A DNA stretch of 64,000 bases from Ecdyonurus torrentis (lineage: Eukaryota; Arthropoda; Insecta; Ephemeroptera; Heptageniidae): NCBI GenBank assembly GCA_949318235.1, contig OX439132.1, positions 309,391-373,390 of the forward strand, given 5' to 3'. Below, in pieces: positions 1-28,509 of the stretch (its first letter is position 1; each line of letters starts with the position of its first letter). The position numbers and the translations under genes are program-made. Below the pieces are notes generated by a model. It saw only the letters and a program-made list of their open reading frames with translations, was not told the DNA's origin and ran no database searches.

Positions 1-59
1 AAAAAACTGACTATAGTTATATATATAAATACATATAGTGCATGTTTTTAACTTTGGTT

Positions 60-460
60 AAGGGTTGTGCATCATGCAGTTCACCCCTCCCCCCACCCCC
101 TGTTATACTTGCACTGACCATATATGGGCATAAGGGTAAAGCGCCACTCCTGCTCTCTAGCGAGAGAAGTTATAACTAGACATAGTTGCTGCAACGTGTG
201 TTCACAGCTCAAGTTCAATGTAATTCAGAGGTAAAATGAACCATGCTGACATGTGAAGTATGTGAAGTCCCCCCCTAGGGCGGCAGCGTTACCATGTTTG
301 GGCGCGGGCCGCGAGTACCGCGAGGATATAGATAGTGGCGCGAGAACGGCACAGCCTCACTCGACTCTCAGATCTCGAGCCACCCGGAGCTTTCAGTCTA
401 GCAGGGTAATTAACCAGTGTTACATACATACCCGTACATACCCGTGGTACATACCCGTAT
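60..460 (+). promoter_or_regulatory. Probable actin promoter region and noncoding first exon
   Basis: A comparatively GC- and CpG-rich block about 2.3 kb upstream of the actin start codon, in an otherwise AT-rich region. It contains a perfect CArG box, CCATATATGG, at 118-127, which is the SRF-binding consensus typical of actin promoters. An arthropod-like initiator TCAGTC lies at 393-398, and a possible donor of the form AGG|GTAATT follows near 405. No clear TATA box sits 30 bases upstream of that initiator. The first coding exon is preceded by an acceptor, so an upstream noncoding exon must exist; this is the best candidate, but its limits are not resolved. The open frame at 253-462 is not protein-like and is treated as noncoding. 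Confidence 0.5.
118..127 (+). promoter_or_regulatory. CArG box (SRF-type site)
   Basis: CCATATATGG matches CC(A/T)6GG exactly. CArG boxes upstream of actin genes are the classical serum-response-factor sites. A weaker CArG-like decamer, CTATATATGG, lies at 1577-1586, inside the inferred 5' intron. Confidence 0.55.
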
Positions 461-1020
461 AGTGTATACTTGTGAATATAGCAGTTAGTTCAAACCTTAG
501 TGATATAGCGAGCGAGGATACTGTATATCAAAGTGTGTTAGTGTATAGCCAAATATCTCAATTTTATCACTTTTATAAGTGTGCGTCTAGCGGTTTAAGT
601 GAGAAAAAAAAAGTGAATTTTTAAAAAAAATTAAATTTCAAATTTTTAAGTGAATTTTTTTTTTACTTGCATTAAAACTTTTAATTTTTGTAAATTTGTT
701 GTCAAAATATTTTTTTAAAAAGAAAATCACGATTTGCTCTGTTACATAACGTAATACTCAAACAAATTATTTTGAAAAACTTTTTTTTTTTTTTTTTTTT
801 TTTGTGCCGTGTATTTTTTATTATTGAATGAGCATTTAAACTTTACAAAACCACAGCTTTTCTAAATTACTTTTTTATTTTTTTACTAAAAATAGAGTAA
901 ATAAATAAAATTTATAAAATTGAGAGCATAGGCAAATTTTTGTTTGAAGTTTTATCTGGTTTCTCTTGTTACATTATCTTACTTGGAATTAATATACTAC
1001 TTGCAAATCTTTTGTGATCC
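461..1020. other. AT-rich inferred 5' intron of actin, no gene seen
   Basis: Very AT-rich sequence with A and T homopolymers (for example T tract 781-803). No open frame, splice signal or repeat element could be supported. Confidence 0.4.
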
Positions 1021-1381
1021 AAACTCACAGCTCAACAATACTAACAAAGTGCTAACTAGTATTCACCATGCTTTCTTATGGGGCAATGAAGCAGCTATAA
1101 CTTGACTTACAACTATTTCTCACAGCTGAAATTTTTACTGTAGCCTACTGAGCTTCAAAGTTTTAATTTTCCTGGCTTTCAAGTCAATTGGGTGAAAAAT
1201 TAACTCTAAATTTATTAAGTTTTGATGCTCAGTAAGCTACAGTAAAATTTCAGCTGTGATAAATAATTGTAAGTCAAGTTATAGCTGCTTCATTGCCCCA
1301 TAAGAAAGCATGTTAAATGTAGACAGGAACACAAAGTCGTCTGCTAGCACTTTGTTAGTATTGTTGAGCTGTCATGCAGTT
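1021..1381. mobile_element. Palindromic MITE, family P1, copy upstream of actin
   Basis: The left arm (1028-1053, then 1068-1165) is the reverse complement of the right arm (1205-1371), giving a foldback of about 350 bases with no coding capacity. Terminal parts read CAGCTCAACAATAC and GTATTGTTGAGCTG. A second copy lies at 7595-8037 on the other side of the actin gene, and a fragment is at 26,795-26,870. This is a non-autonomous DNA-transposon structure; the superfamily is not assigned. Confidence 0.8.
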
Positions 1382-2310
1382 TATTTTATCACAAATCCAA
1401 ATGTTGAATTAAACTGCCGTAAAACACGAGAATTGCAATTTAATTGGCACGAAATATACAGATCCTTATTAGTCGTTATAAGTGGGGATTTGGAAGTTAA
1501 TTAATTTAATTTTAATTAATATTTAATTATAGCAATAACATTAAGTGAGGAAAATTTGGGCTGCAGACAATCATGCCTATATATGGTCATGAGAGCTCTG
1601 TAACTTAGGGGAGGGGTGGTGGGGGGGTGAAGCTAGGAATAGCTCTCTCTCTCTAAGTGGCTAGGGGGGGGGGGGGCGACTTTGGCACTCGCGATCACTT
1701 TTGTTTTTATTTTACTGATGTAATTTTATACCAACCTACTTTCAAAATTTTAACTTTTTTTTAATTTTAATTTTCTATTTTGATTTAAATTTTTGTTTTT
1801 TTTATTGTATACCGCTAAATTAGTTCACTTTTTAGCCCATTCTACTGCCTTCTTTTACGTTTTATAAAAATATGTTTAAATTTCAATGTTTAAAAAAAAA
1901 AGAAAACAGTTGGGGTAGGTGTAAAATTATCATTATTATGTTATTGCAATTATTGCAATTGTTTTAGGTGACTTTTACATTTAATGGAATGTAAAAATAA
2001 ATAGTCATTTGTTTTTGGTATTAATATTTTGAACTTCCAAATGAACACTTTTATCTTATAGAAAATATCTCAAATCTTCCGTACATTTTTTTTTTACAAA
2101 TTTCTCTCTTAATCAATTTCAATAAAATTTCTATAAAATTTGAGTTTCAAAGTTAAATAGTGATAACATATATGAGATTTAAACTAGGAAATAATTTCGT
2201 AAAATTAATTGATTGAAAAATAAGCAATTTATACCAATTTTTTGAATTTATAAAAAAATTATTTGAATTTAATTTTGATGAATTTTCAAATTTTTATTGA
2301 GCAATTTAAA
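1382..2310. other. AT-rich inferred intron, no gene seen
   Basis: Noncoding, with a G-rich patch at 1610-1676 (runs of up to 14 G) next to a short CT run. Nothing else could be supported. Confidence 0.35.
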
Positions 2311-2311
2311 T

Positions 2312-2690
2312 GTTGTTTGTGAGAAAACTACTGCACTGAGGTCACAAATGTTTAAATGTAGAATACTAGACATACTTTTACGTGTTTTAAGACAGTAAAA
2401 TGTACTAATTTAACATTGTAGAAGCCTCTTGTTAGTGTGTTTGTGAGAAAACTACTGCACTGAGGTCACAAATATTTAAATGTAGAATACTAGACATACT
2501 TTTACGTGTTTTCAGACAGTAAAATGTACTAATTTAACATTGTAGAAGCCTCTTGTTAGTGTGTTTGTGAGAAAACTACTGCACTGAGGTCACAAATATT
2601 TAAATGTAGAATACTAGACATACTTTTACGTGTTTTAAGACAGTAAAATATATTAATTAGGCAATTTAGAGCGTATTTTGTGATAAAATT
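2312..2690 (+). repeat. 124-bp tandem repeat, three copies plus a decayed fourth
   Basis: The motif GAGAAAACTACTGCACTGAG starts at 2321, 2445 and 2569, an exact 124-base period. A diverged fourth start is at 2682. The array runs into the acceptor of the first coding actin exon, so the fourth unit carries the 3' end of the intron. Confidence 0.9.
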
Positions 2691-2746
2691 AGTGCACTGA
2701 GGTCTTAAATATGTAAACAGTGATTGATTGATTGATTGCAGGTTAA

Positions 2747-7075
<4,329 letters not shown>

Positions 7076-7450
7076 ATATCAACACATCTCGAGGCCTACT
7101 CCATACAAGGCCTTGTACAGATTACTATTGTTTATCTGCAAGAACTGTAACTACAAAAAAACAAGGACTTCTCTATCCGTTCAAGTTTTTTATAAGCTCT
7201 TTATTTATCATAATGATTTTTATAAGAGTTTATTTTTTTTTAATTTTTTTTCTTTAATTTATTATTGTATTTAAATTATTATTATTTTTTTTATGATTTT
7301 TAAAATCATATTATAATTAATTTTTAAAGAAAAAAAAACTTTACAAAAATCTCTGTAACCATTCTTGTTTTGAATGCTAATGTTGAGAAAAATCAATGTA
7401 AATCAATATACAACAATCAACAATCAATAAAATCAATTTATTTATACTTT
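7076..7450 (+). other. Actin 3' UTR and likely polyadenylation region
   Basis: AT-rich sequence after the stop. A canonical AATAAA lies at 7426-7431. No alternative signal nearer the stop was convincing. Confidence 0.45.
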
Positions 7451-7594
7451 GTTTATCATAAGCCTTTGAAATATGATTTCATTTTTCTATTTAGTTGCAG
7501 TTTTTTTATTATTTACATTTTTGAGCAATTTAATTTTTGTTTTTTTAATTAATAATTTTTTATTTGAATATCAGACTTATGCAAAATTGTGTTT

Positions 7595-8037
7595 AGTGAT
7601 AAAATAAACAAACTGACAGCTCAACGATACTGACAAAGTGCTAGCAGAAGACTTTGTGTTCCTGTCTACATTTAACATGCTTTCTTATGGGGCAATGAAG
7701 CAGCTATAACTTGACTTACAATTATTTCACACTGCTGAAATTTTTACTGTAGCTTACTGAGCCTACAAGCTTTTGTTTTCCTGGATTTCAAGTCAATTAG
7801 ATTTATTTAATTAATTGATTTATTTGATTTCCACTTAATTAAAAACTTCAAATTTAAGAAAACAAAAGTTTTGATGCTCAGTACACTACAAAATTCAAAT
7901 TGAGAAATAATTCTAACTGCAGTTATAGCTGCTTCATTGCCTCATAAGAAAGCATGTTAAATGTAGACAGGAACACAAAGTCGTCTGCTAGCACTTTGTT
8001 AGTATTGTTGAGATGTCATGCAGTTTATGTTATCACT
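7595..8037. mobile_element. Palindromic MITE, family P1, copy downstream of actin
   Basis: Terminal inverted repeats start AGTGATAAAATAAAC and end GTTTATGTTATCACT. Internal arms match the copy at 1021-1381, including CTTTCTTATGGGGCAATGAA on the left and its complement on the right. Confidence 0.8.
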
Positions 8038-8039
8038 GA

Positions 8040-8640
8040 ACCTCAACGACTGATATGAGAGATTGTGAGGACAAATCAATATTCTGATGTTAGGACAATT
8101 CAGGCTATACAAATATTTTTATGTTTTGCAATTAATTATAGTAGGCATTAATTTTAATATTTTATTTTAATTCATATTTTAAGAAAAGAAAAAGTTTATA
8201 ATTTCTTTTCCATTAGTTGAATTTTCATGCTACATATAGGCAGGTTTCACTCATATTTAAGAGCCACCATATTGTTGGTAATAAATACACAGGCAGCATA
8301 GGACAAACATAATTGTTATATATTTAACAGCCAAGTTGCCAGCTCAATGTAAGTCTTACATGTAGCTGCTAACAAGCTACAACAATATCACACAAATACT
8401 TACACTCGAAATATACTTTTGTGTGTGACAAATGATGTTTCTCCTATGCTGGACACCACAAACATGGTGACAAAGCGCAAGGGTCAGTTAGATAGGTTGT
8501 GAGTAAATATTTTGATCACATTGCAATTATTTCTGGTGATGCAAAGTTTAGCAAGTCATGTTCATCGGACGTGCTGGAAGTTTGAGTTTTTGTCGTCGTT
8601 TTTAAGTCTTCGTTGTTAGTCAAGGGTTTTTATTTTTAAC
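8040..8640. mobile_element. Intergenic DNA with a rearranged MITE family C fragment
   Basis: 8262-8500 contains pieces shared with the MITEs at 12,733 and 58,003 (CTATGCTGGACACCACAAAC and GCGACAAAGCGC-like ends), with unrelated sequence between them. No gene is seen in the remainder. Confidence 0.5.
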
Positions 8641-8662
8641 ACAAAGTATATTAGCAAGAAAA

Positions 8663-8735
8663 GGAAATAAAGAGAGAGAGAGAGAGAGACAAAGAAATAC
8701 TCAGTGAGAGAGAGAGAGGGGAGAGAGAGATAAAG

Positions 8736-8827
<92 letters not shown>

Positions 8828-8831
8828 ATAC

Positions 8832-8862
<31 letters not shown>

Positions 8863-8864
8863 TA
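8663..8864. repeat. (GA)n microsatellite, interrupted
   Basis: GA dinucleotides with short interruptions such as CAAAGAAATAC. It accounts for the Leu-Ser open frame on the opposite strand. Confidence 0.95.
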
Positions 8865-10550
8865 TTAACGCCTGCAGAAATGCCACATAGGCAACCAGAG
8901 ACGCAGTGCTGCACAACAAGTTGCCTAGCCAGCCAGGGGCTACCACGTAACTTCATACTTGCTAGCACGATATTTCTACATATATATTTGTAAACCAATG
9001 TTATCAGCAAGCCAAGTACAGCAAGCCCAGTACAATAATGCGTATAGTACAATTAGCTTCATCAACGAATCAAAATTTAAACACATTGATTTTATTATCA
9101 ATCTAAACAAGATAAAAAATAATCTTTTAACTCCTTTTTTACTTGAATTTTTTTATTTTAATATTTTCAAATTTCCTAGAATCTGATTCCATAACTTAGG
9201 TTAAATATTGTTTGTTTTTTTATTTTTTTATTTTTTTTTAATTCTACGTTTTTCGTCCAGCCAAGATCCTCATTTGGATCTTGTCGGCTGGTTCGAACAT
9301 CAATAAATTGAAATTACGGTTAAAAAAAATTATCAATTAACTAAAAATAAGATTTAGAGCGTCCATTTACACTTTTTTTTTTATTATTATTTTTATTATT
9401 ACATTTTTTTGTAAATTTTACATAAATTAAATTAGTATTATTTTTTCTGAAGTACTTAGTTTTCCCTTTAATAATATACATTAATTTATAGTGTTTCATG
9501 CATTCATTTTTTTATTTCTGTTTTTAATTGTTTTTTACTTTTTTTATTTAATATTTCGCTGACTCTATTCACAATGTTTGGTACAAATAAAGGATTTGTT
9601 TGCGCAGATAAATAAGAGTTATAATAATTAGAAAAATATGATAATTAAAGATGAAATTCATGTAGAAATTTATTATTATCATTAAAAGTTGAAAATATGT
9701 AATTCCTAAATATTAAAAAAAAAAAAAAAAAAAGAAAAAAAGAAAAAAAAAAGAAAGTTGCATAAGTTTTGCCTTTCTTAGTTTTGCAAGCATGGCTGCA
9801 TCTTAAAACTGCATTTTTTGTACCTGCTGCACTTGGTCAGTTTGCATTTAATTTGATAACTTACGTAATTAAAAATTGTCTAATTTATCTGTCAATATTT
9901 TTGTAATTTTTCCTGGTGAAAAATATTTTGTTATCAGTATCTGCCCCATTCAAAATTTCATAACAAAAATTATTTATCTTTATGATAAATTAAATATAAT
10001 TATATAAAAAAAAATTATTTATTTATTTTTTTTGGAAAAAATGTGATAAATAATTAAAATAAAAAAGAAACCAGTTTTTAATTGACGTCGTTTCCAAAGT
10101 TAAGATATGTGCACAGCGTGTTTGCACTCAAATTTCGCAAGCAAAAACTTCAACTTTTTAAATTATAATTCAAAATAAGGACTTACCATAAAGTTGGGTC
10201 CTTGTCTGTTTGGAGCACATTTAAGAAAGAGAAAAACTAGAAAATTAAATTGATTAAATCAATATTTACTTTTGTTAATTACATTTCAATAATTGATTCA
10301 CCTATAATTTTAAAGTTAATTTTGAAATTAGAGAGCGTAAAATTTGCAGAAGATGATCGTAAAAATAGCGAAAGGTTCCTCTATTTTTACTGTTTTATTA
10401 ATTTCAAATTTTACTGATAAATGTAAAAACTCTTGACATAAAATTTTTTTTAATCATTTTTTTTTTATCTCTGCTGATAAAGTTATAAAAATGTTGTTGC
10501 GAAAGAACTTTTGCTTCATTTCTGATATTGCAAACGGTTAGTAATAATTT
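8865..10550. other. Intergenic, low complexity, with one LINE-like 3' end
   Basis: A/T homopolymers and AT-rich DNA. 9256-9320 contains a GATCC/GGATC hairpin followed by CATCAATAAATTG, which resembles a LINE 3' end. Nothing else is supported. Confidence 0.35.
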
Positions 10551-10551
10551 C

Positions 10552-10858
10552 TATAGGGTGTATGCATTCATGTTAAAGTCGGCGCCATGATAAACCAATA
10601 ACCTGGCGAGCATAGGAAAATAACTCATTTTGCCAGTTTAAAACCACTATGTAATATTTTTGAGAGCATTGATGTTGTAAATATGTTGCCTGTTGGATTA
10701 TAATAGTATCTCAAGTATGTAAGAAAAATAACATGAACAAGTGACAATTTCAAAGAAAATTGGCTTAAGAAAGTTTGTCCTATGCTTAGCAATGTTGTTC
10801 ACAACTACAGTATGGCCTCCAAGCGTATTAAATTTGACATCATCCGCATACACCCTAT
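10552..10858. mobile_element. MITE family B (TATAGGGTGTATGC termini)
   Basis: Termini TATAGGGTGTATGC and GCATACACCCTA are inverted repeats about 300 bases apart. Internal markers are TAAAACCACTATG, GAGAGCATTGATGTTG and GTTTGTCCTATGC. Full copies also occur at 15,697, 32,193 and 48,314, with partial copies at 20,580, 32,875 and 36,449. Confidence 0.88.
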
Positions 10859-10924
10859 TTAGTATTTGACTCTTTAACAATAATTAGTGTCAACATAGAA
10901 TTAAAGAAATTTTTAGTTATCAAT

Positions 10925-11375
10925 ATCAAGCTGGAGTCTTTGACGTAAAATCGTTAACATTAAGTTTTTAACATAAACTCGTTAACGTCACGTCGTTACG
11001 GTAAATCGGTAACGTTAAGTTGTTAAGTTTAAGTCTTTAACGTAAAGTCGTTACGGTAACTCGTTAACGTAAAGTCGTTAACGTTAAGTTGTTCGGGATA
11101 AGTCTTTAACGTTAAGTTGTTCGGGGTAATTCTTTAACGTAAAGTCGTTAACGTAAAGTCGTTAACGTTAAGTTGTTCGGGATAAGTCTTTAACGTAAAG
11201 TCGTTAACGTAAAGTCGTTAACGTTAAGTTGTTCGGGATAAGTCTTTAACGTTAAGTTGTTCGGGGTAACTCGTTAACGTAAAGTCGTTAACGTAAAGTC
11301 GTTAAGGTTAAGTCGTTAAAGTTAAGTCGTTAACTATAACGTTAACTATAACGTTAACTATAACGTTAACTAGTT
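10925..11375 (+). repeat. GTTAACGTAAAGTC minisatellite
   Basis: About 450 bases of short interchanging units: GTTAACGTAAAGTC, GTTAACGTTAAGTTG, TTCGGGATAAGTCTTTAAC and, at the right end, three ACTATAACGTTA units. HpaI-like GTTAAC recurs in most units. Confidence 0.9.
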
Positions 11376-11439
11376 ATTTCTATCCTCTTCCTCAGTCCCA
11401 ACATTTTGTAAAAATTATCTTGAATTTCGTAAATTTAGT

Positions 11440-11575
11440 AAAAAAATAATTTTTTTTCGGGTTGCATAAAATTAAATTTTCTGATCACTGCTACACGGTG
11501 CTACAGTTGGTATTTGATTTAAACTAAAGTTATTTATGTTAATCTCATCAAGTGTTTTGTCATATAAATGCTCAA
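11440..11575 (+). mobile_element. Family A repeat, partial copy
   Basis: Shares TTCTGATCACTGCTAC, CTACAGTTGG and CATCAAGTGTTTTG with the fuller copies at 30,890-31,868 and 57,246. Confidence 0.65.
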
Positions 11576-11798
11576 TAAATAAAATGTTTTCTTCAATTCT
11601 ATTCTTCAAATTTACATTTTCACATTGCTATGTTTTATCTTTGCAGTGAGATAACTTAAATATTTGATCGTGTTTTCACATGTTTGACATAACTAAACTT
11701 TCAAGTAACATTTCATCTGCACTGCATGTCAATTTTATATTTGACAACGATCTTTCAGATTTTCACATATCCCCGTATCACTCAGACAAAATCAGTCT

Positions 11799-11802
<4 letters not shown>

Positions 11803-11880
<78 letters not shown>

Positions 11881-11898
11881 GTATTATATATATATATG

Positions 11899-11955
<57 letters not shown>

Positions 11956-11985
11956 GTGTATATTCCAGTGTATATATATATATAC
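11803..11985. repeat. (TA)n microsatellite
   Basis: AT dinucleotide tract with a few interruptions. Tyr-Ile open frames here are artefacts. Confidence 0.95.
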
Positions 11986-12393
11986 ATACACTGTAATTAG
12001 AGCTTATAAAAATAAATTGCGATATCGCTCAGTGCGGCTGCGTGTTTAAAAGTTGTAAAAGGTAAAGTTATAAAAACAAAATTGGAGTATACATAATTGT
12101 ACGTTGATATTACACGACATGAAAATGTTTAACAACGCTAATCAGTAATCACTCACTATTAATTATTATATTTTTCATACTAAAATATTTGTATATTGTG
12201 TTTTTTTATGTAATTTAAATATTATCAACAAGTAATTTTGATATAAATATAAAATTTGACCAATTACTGATAAATGCAAAAGTAAATGACATGTTTTTTT
12301 GTTTATAAAATAATAAAAATAAAATTATATTTGGTAGTTATTATGATAATATTTCAGCGATAAAAGTACCTACTTCTTCATATCCTCCTCGGT

Positions 12394-12431
<38 letters not shown>

Positions 12432-12732
12432 CTTTTTCTTACTTTTACGAAACCCCTACCCACTCTACATTACTCAAAATAGCTCTAAAAAACGCGAAAT
12501 TTTACTGGTTTTTTATGGCACAATTTTCATATTTTTTTCTTTATTTTTTCTATTTTTTTCGTTGGTTAAAATATTTTTTGCCACTCTTTTTGATGTACAA
12601 CTCATTGTATATTGGGACTGGAGAGGATCCCGTTTTGAACGGAATTCTTTCTATTTGTAGGTCTGCCATCTGATTGGAGTATAGGGAATGTGGAGATGTC
12701 CATTCTTAGTGGTGGATTACAACGTCTAAGAA
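11986..12732. other. Intergenic, no gene seen
   Basis: AT-rich DNA with a poly-T tract near 12,398-12,430. A short less AT-rich stretch at 12,600-12,720 has no recognisable coding content. Confidence 0.3.
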
Positions 12733-12972
12733 AACCAGCATAGGAAAAACGTCATTTTTATTTTTTTAATAGCAAAAGAAGCTTCAAACCTCAACCAAAG
12801 TCTTATTTCTAGCTCCTAAAAGCTCAAAGAACATGAGAAAAATTCGTCCAGTTAAAATAAACTCTTATTAAGTGAAAAATTAGGAGAAACTGATGTTTCC
12901 CCTATGCTGGACAATACATTAGGCACCACAAACATGGCGACAAAGCGCAAGGATGTGAAAGGGGTCTATAAT
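12733..12972 (-). mobile_element. MITE family C
   Basis: Shares TAGCAAAAGAAGCTTCAAAC, CCCCTATGCTGGACA and CATGGCGACAAAGCGCAAGG with the copies at 54,232-54,526 (same orientation) and 58,003-58,303 (reverse). It has no coding capacity. Confidence 0.8.
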
Positions 12973-13690
12973 ATCATTGCTTAAAGACAACCCTCTCAAT
13001 CCCCGTGTTATATGGAGGAGTGGCGGTGGGAGAGCCACGGTCTCGATGCTCGGTCCAACCACTATGGTAGCGCCCTTGCGCTAAGCACAACATTGTGTAG
13101 CGGAACATCGTGCATGCAATCAATTTTGTGCGGGTTTCAATTTTGGGTTTCTATTTGCAATAAATTTCTGATGCAAACAAATCAAATAATGATAAGAAAT
13201 TTGACAGGTAACCGGAAAGTAAAAAAAATATATATATATATATGATTCGATTTAAAAAAAAAAATAGAAAGCAAAATATTTTGTCGTGTCAAATTAAAAA
13301 AACGTAATCAAACACAAAATAATCTTACAAGTTATTTCTTTTTCTTTCACGGAAAAATTATCTAACGAGTTTATATTTGGCCCTTTTTTTTTTTTAATAA
13401 ATATGTTAGAATGATATATTCAACGTTTTTTAAAATGTGTAGAATTAACTATTTACCACTTAAGAAATATACTAAAACAAGTTACTGTTTAAACTTTGGT
13501 AAAACTATTGATTGGCTTGTTTCAATGAAGACAGGTAATATCCGATTTCAAATAAAAAAAAAAAGTTTGTTTTTCAGATAGTTTTTAAAAATAACTTTAT
13601 TATTATTTTTATTTAATTCTATTTCAGTTTAAATGCAATCTTTTTTCCAGGATTTGTATTCAGCAGAACAGCCTATTTAGATTCAACCAT
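12973..13690. other. Intergenic, no gene seen
   Basis: A GC-richer patch at 12,990-13,130 resembles a retroposon remnant but could not be identified. The rest is AT-rich. Confidence 0.3.
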
Positions 13691-13950
13691 AGTAAATATT
13701 GACAAGTAAAGAAACAAACTACTGTTTTCAGGCCGACTTTAAGCGATTTCAGTCACATCTTCTTATTAGGAAAGTAAATATTGACAAGTAAAGGAACAAC
13801 GGTTTTCAGGCCGACTTTAAGCGATTTCAGTCACATCCGCTTCCGTTTCTACTTACTACGCATGCGTAGAACGTCGAAACGGAAGCGGATGTGAGAAAAA
13901 TATCTTAAAGTCGGCCTCAAAACTGTTGTTCCTTTATTAGTCAATATAAT
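13690..13950. mobile_element. Foldback element with duplicated left arm
   Basis: The left arm GGCCGACTTTAAG ... CACATCCGCTTCCGTTTC is mirrored by GAAACGGAAGCGGATGTG ... CTTAAAGTCGGCC. The outer parts ATTGACAAGTAAAGGAACAA and TTGTTCCTTTATTAGTCAAT also pair. The left arm is present twice (13,690 and 13,765), suggesting a partial duplication. Confidence 0.75.
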
Positions 13951-14780
13951 GTTATCATAAAAATGATTAAATTTAAGTATCACCAAGAAGTTATCGTATA
14001 TTTCGGATCATATTCAAGTATATGCAGTATAAAACACACTTTTGATCGTATGTATAAAATACATAAGTTTCTCCCGTATATAGGAGGAAAGAACGGCAAT
14101 AAATGCGACACAATTATTTTGTTCATGTATATTGTTGATTACTGAGCTTTAGTTATCCTGAATTTGAATTTATTTAGATAAAATAAAAAAAGTTTTAAAC
14201 AAATTGATCGAAATGCAGGATATAAAAGCTTTGAGGCTCAGTAAGCTACAGTAAAAATTTTCAAGTGATAAAAAAATCATGATTTTATTTCTTCATATTT
14301 TATTATTTCTCTTTTGCCCGAGGCAACTCTGTAGTTAACTTTTAAAAATGTCAGGACATTAACAAAGATTTAGGGCAAGTTATTTCACCTCAAGTTACCA
14401 GTGAGATTACCTTTAAATATCTAAAAAAAAAAAAAAAAAAAAAAAAAAATGATGTCAATTGAACACCTACAGCAGAAAAAAAAAAGTTATTGTGGAGAAC
14501 TCAAATTTGACATTTTGATCTGAAGCACTGATGCCTCTTGCTGCAGCTAAATCGAAAACAAATATCCAGATGAAAGCTTCAATTTCATATATATGTATAC
14601 TCGGGAAATATAAGTATATATTCTTCCTTTTTTAGGTGTTTAAAATTATTTGCCGTTATTGACACGCTGTACTACGCATATTTTTATTTAACGTTTTGTT
14701 AAAAAATAAAAACCTGTTTTCCTGATAAGTTTTTGTTACAAGATATGATGGCTGATAATTAGCATAATTACTTTGAGCTC
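13951..14780. other. Intergenic upstream of collagen-like gene
   Basis: AT-rich. Holds a P1 MITE fragment at 14,228-14,262 and a poly-A run near 14,425-14,449. No other feature is supported. Confidence 0.35.
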
Positions 14781-14782
14781 TG

Positions 14783-14790
14783 TATAAAAG
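14783..14790 (+). promoter_or_regulatory. TATA box of the collagen-like gene
   Basis: TATAAAAG lies 69-76 bases upstream of the ATG at 14,859, leaving room for a start site near 14,813 and a 5' UTR of about 45 bases. Confidence 0.7.
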
Positions 14791-14858
14791 AGCGACTGCT
14801 GCTTGCGAACTTTATTCCACAATCAAAGTTAGGAGGTACACAGGCAGACATTGTCAAA

Positions 14859-26624
<11,766 letters not shown>

Positions 26625-26930
26625 TAAGAAGTGAAAGTTTAAATAGTTTTAAATAATAGTGATTCGTTAGAACGATGCAATCTACAAAAATTACCCTTAT
26701 GTTTAAATGCATCGTTAGCACACAAAAAAAATGTATATAGAAAAAAAAATAATATATTTTTTTAAATTCCAAAAAATAATTTAAACTCAAATTGGAGCTT
26801 GTTCATGGCCTCTTAGGAAAGCATGTTAAATAGGAATACAAAACATCTGCTAGCAAGTGCAAAGCTACCTGTTTGTTTATTTTATAAGAAAACTAGTTTG
26901 GCAACGTGTACTAGCATGAAAATAAAATAT
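26625..26930 (+). other. Collagen-like gene 3' UTR
   Basis: Contains a P1 MITE fragment (26,795-26,870) and a canonical AATAAA at 26,922-26,927. Confidence 0.4.
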
Positions 26931-27308
26931 TAAAAAAGTTCTTTTTATTTTCTGTACAAATATTTGTAATTATTATTTAGATACATATGTCATATTTATC
27001 ATCAACTTTGTAATAATTATTTTTTTTTCATGTTTTAAAATTATGCAAAGAAATAAATAAAAAAATCTTTTTGTAAAACTTTATTTTTTATTTTTTGTGT
27101 TCTTGTCAGTACAAATCCTGAACCATTTATAAATGATACCAATATACCGACAGTACCAACTTTAAAATTACAACAGGAATTTAGACCTATAAATATGTTA
27201 CCAATATATGAAAATAATTTTATACTTTGTGGTTTATGAACCATTAAATCAATACTTTGAAGAATACAATTAATTTCATACCCTTGAACCAGGTTTTAGA
27301 AAACGTTT
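26931..27308. other. Intergenic between convergent genes, no gene seen
   Basis: AT-rich. The short minus-strand open frame at 27,041-27,244 has no recognisable features. Confidence 0.3.
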
Positions 27309-27596
27309 CACTCTAAAAATTGGTGCATCACTTTAGTTACGAATCCTAACTTATTTAAGATATACACTTTGGAGTTATTTTGAGTAGCTAAAATAATGTA
27401 TTTTAGCAAGTTATTAACAATAGCTAATTTAAGTAGTTTTAAGTTTTTAAAGGTTTTTAAGCTATTTCAAGTTAAATTAGCTATTTTTAATAAATTGCTA
27501 AAAATGTATTATTTTAGCTACTCATAGTGACTTAAAAGTGAATATCTTAAATAAGTTAGGATTTGTAACTAAAGTAATGCACCATTTTTTAGAGTG
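27309..27596. mobile_element. Palindromic MITE, CACTCTAAAAATTGG family
   Basis: Termini CACTCTAAAAATTGGTGCAT and ATGCACCATTTTTTAGAGTG form near-perfect inverted ends, and the interior mirrors itself. A TTT on both sides may be the target duplication. Confidence 0.88.
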
Positions 27597-28130
27597 TTTA
27601 TCAACAAAAAGTGCATTGCAATATTTAATTTCAAATTTAAATCAATTTTAAATATCCCTATTAAATTCATTGTATTGATGTTTATTGATTTAAAAATTGC
27701 TTTTTAAACTATTAATAGAACTTTTTAAATAAAAAATCTAAATAATATGGAGCTAATGGTACAGTACTAAAGAAAATTGGTAGTTATTTACTGGATACAT
27801 TTCAAAATACTAGATTTAGTGATAAGAATTGTCTTCCTGTTTCATCTCATCAGCCAATCACAGTCAAGTTCTTAGTCCCCTGATAAATTCAAAACACTCC
27901 CCACCACTTCTCTACCCCATCAGTACATTGTGACGTCAGATAAGTTTTAATTCCACCGTCAAATGAAAAATTATTGAAAATGAATACAAAATAAAATAAT
28001 TATGTAAAACATATTAAATTTTTTCAGTGTTCCAATAAAAACTAATAAAGTCAACGCAAAACATGTGTGATCTGATATGTAATTATAATTAAAAAATGTA
28101 CAGAAATAATTAGTTTTGTATTTTTTTTAT
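27597..28130. other. Intergenic, no gene seen
   Basis: AT-rich sequence with one less AT-rich patch at 27,850-27,950. No open frames or elements recognised. Confidence 0.3.
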
Positions 28131-28137
28131 TTATTAA

Positions 28138-28154
28138 TTTATTTATGTTTTAAT

Positions 28155-28197
<43 letters not shown>

Positions 28198-28226
28198 TAT
28201 ACTTATTTATTTATTTATTTATTTAC

Positions 28227-28301
<75 letters not shown>

Positions 28302-28302
28302 T
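28138..28302. repeat. (TTTA)n microsatellite
   Basis: About 40 TTTA units with a few single-base changes, between the collagen-like and lectin genes. Confidence 0.95.
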
Positions 28303-28509
28303 TACATAGTTATTATAATTTAATATTAATGTAACAAATAAAAGACAAACGATGTAAAAACAGTTGTTTTACGGTAAAGTATAAATTTCTATTTTAGTTT
28401 TGTATGTTTATAGATGTCTTGTATCTCAAAATTCATCTCATTATATTACACTGAAAAATCAATGTTGTAACCCCTGATCTTCCTTTTTAAGTTTTTTTGT
28501 TTAAATATT

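Noticed and set aside
253..462. 69-codon open frame in the actin promoter region
   Set aside because: No family resemblance, low-quality composition, and it overlaps the likely noncoding first exon.
2312..2690. CRISPR-like array
   Set aside because: Units are contiguous 124-base tandem repeats with no unique spacers, in a eukaryotic intron.
10190..10245. Minus-strand CCAAACAG ... TTTATG|GTAAGT as an exon
   Set aside because: Isolated, about 19 bases, with no neighbouring exons or recognisable peptide.
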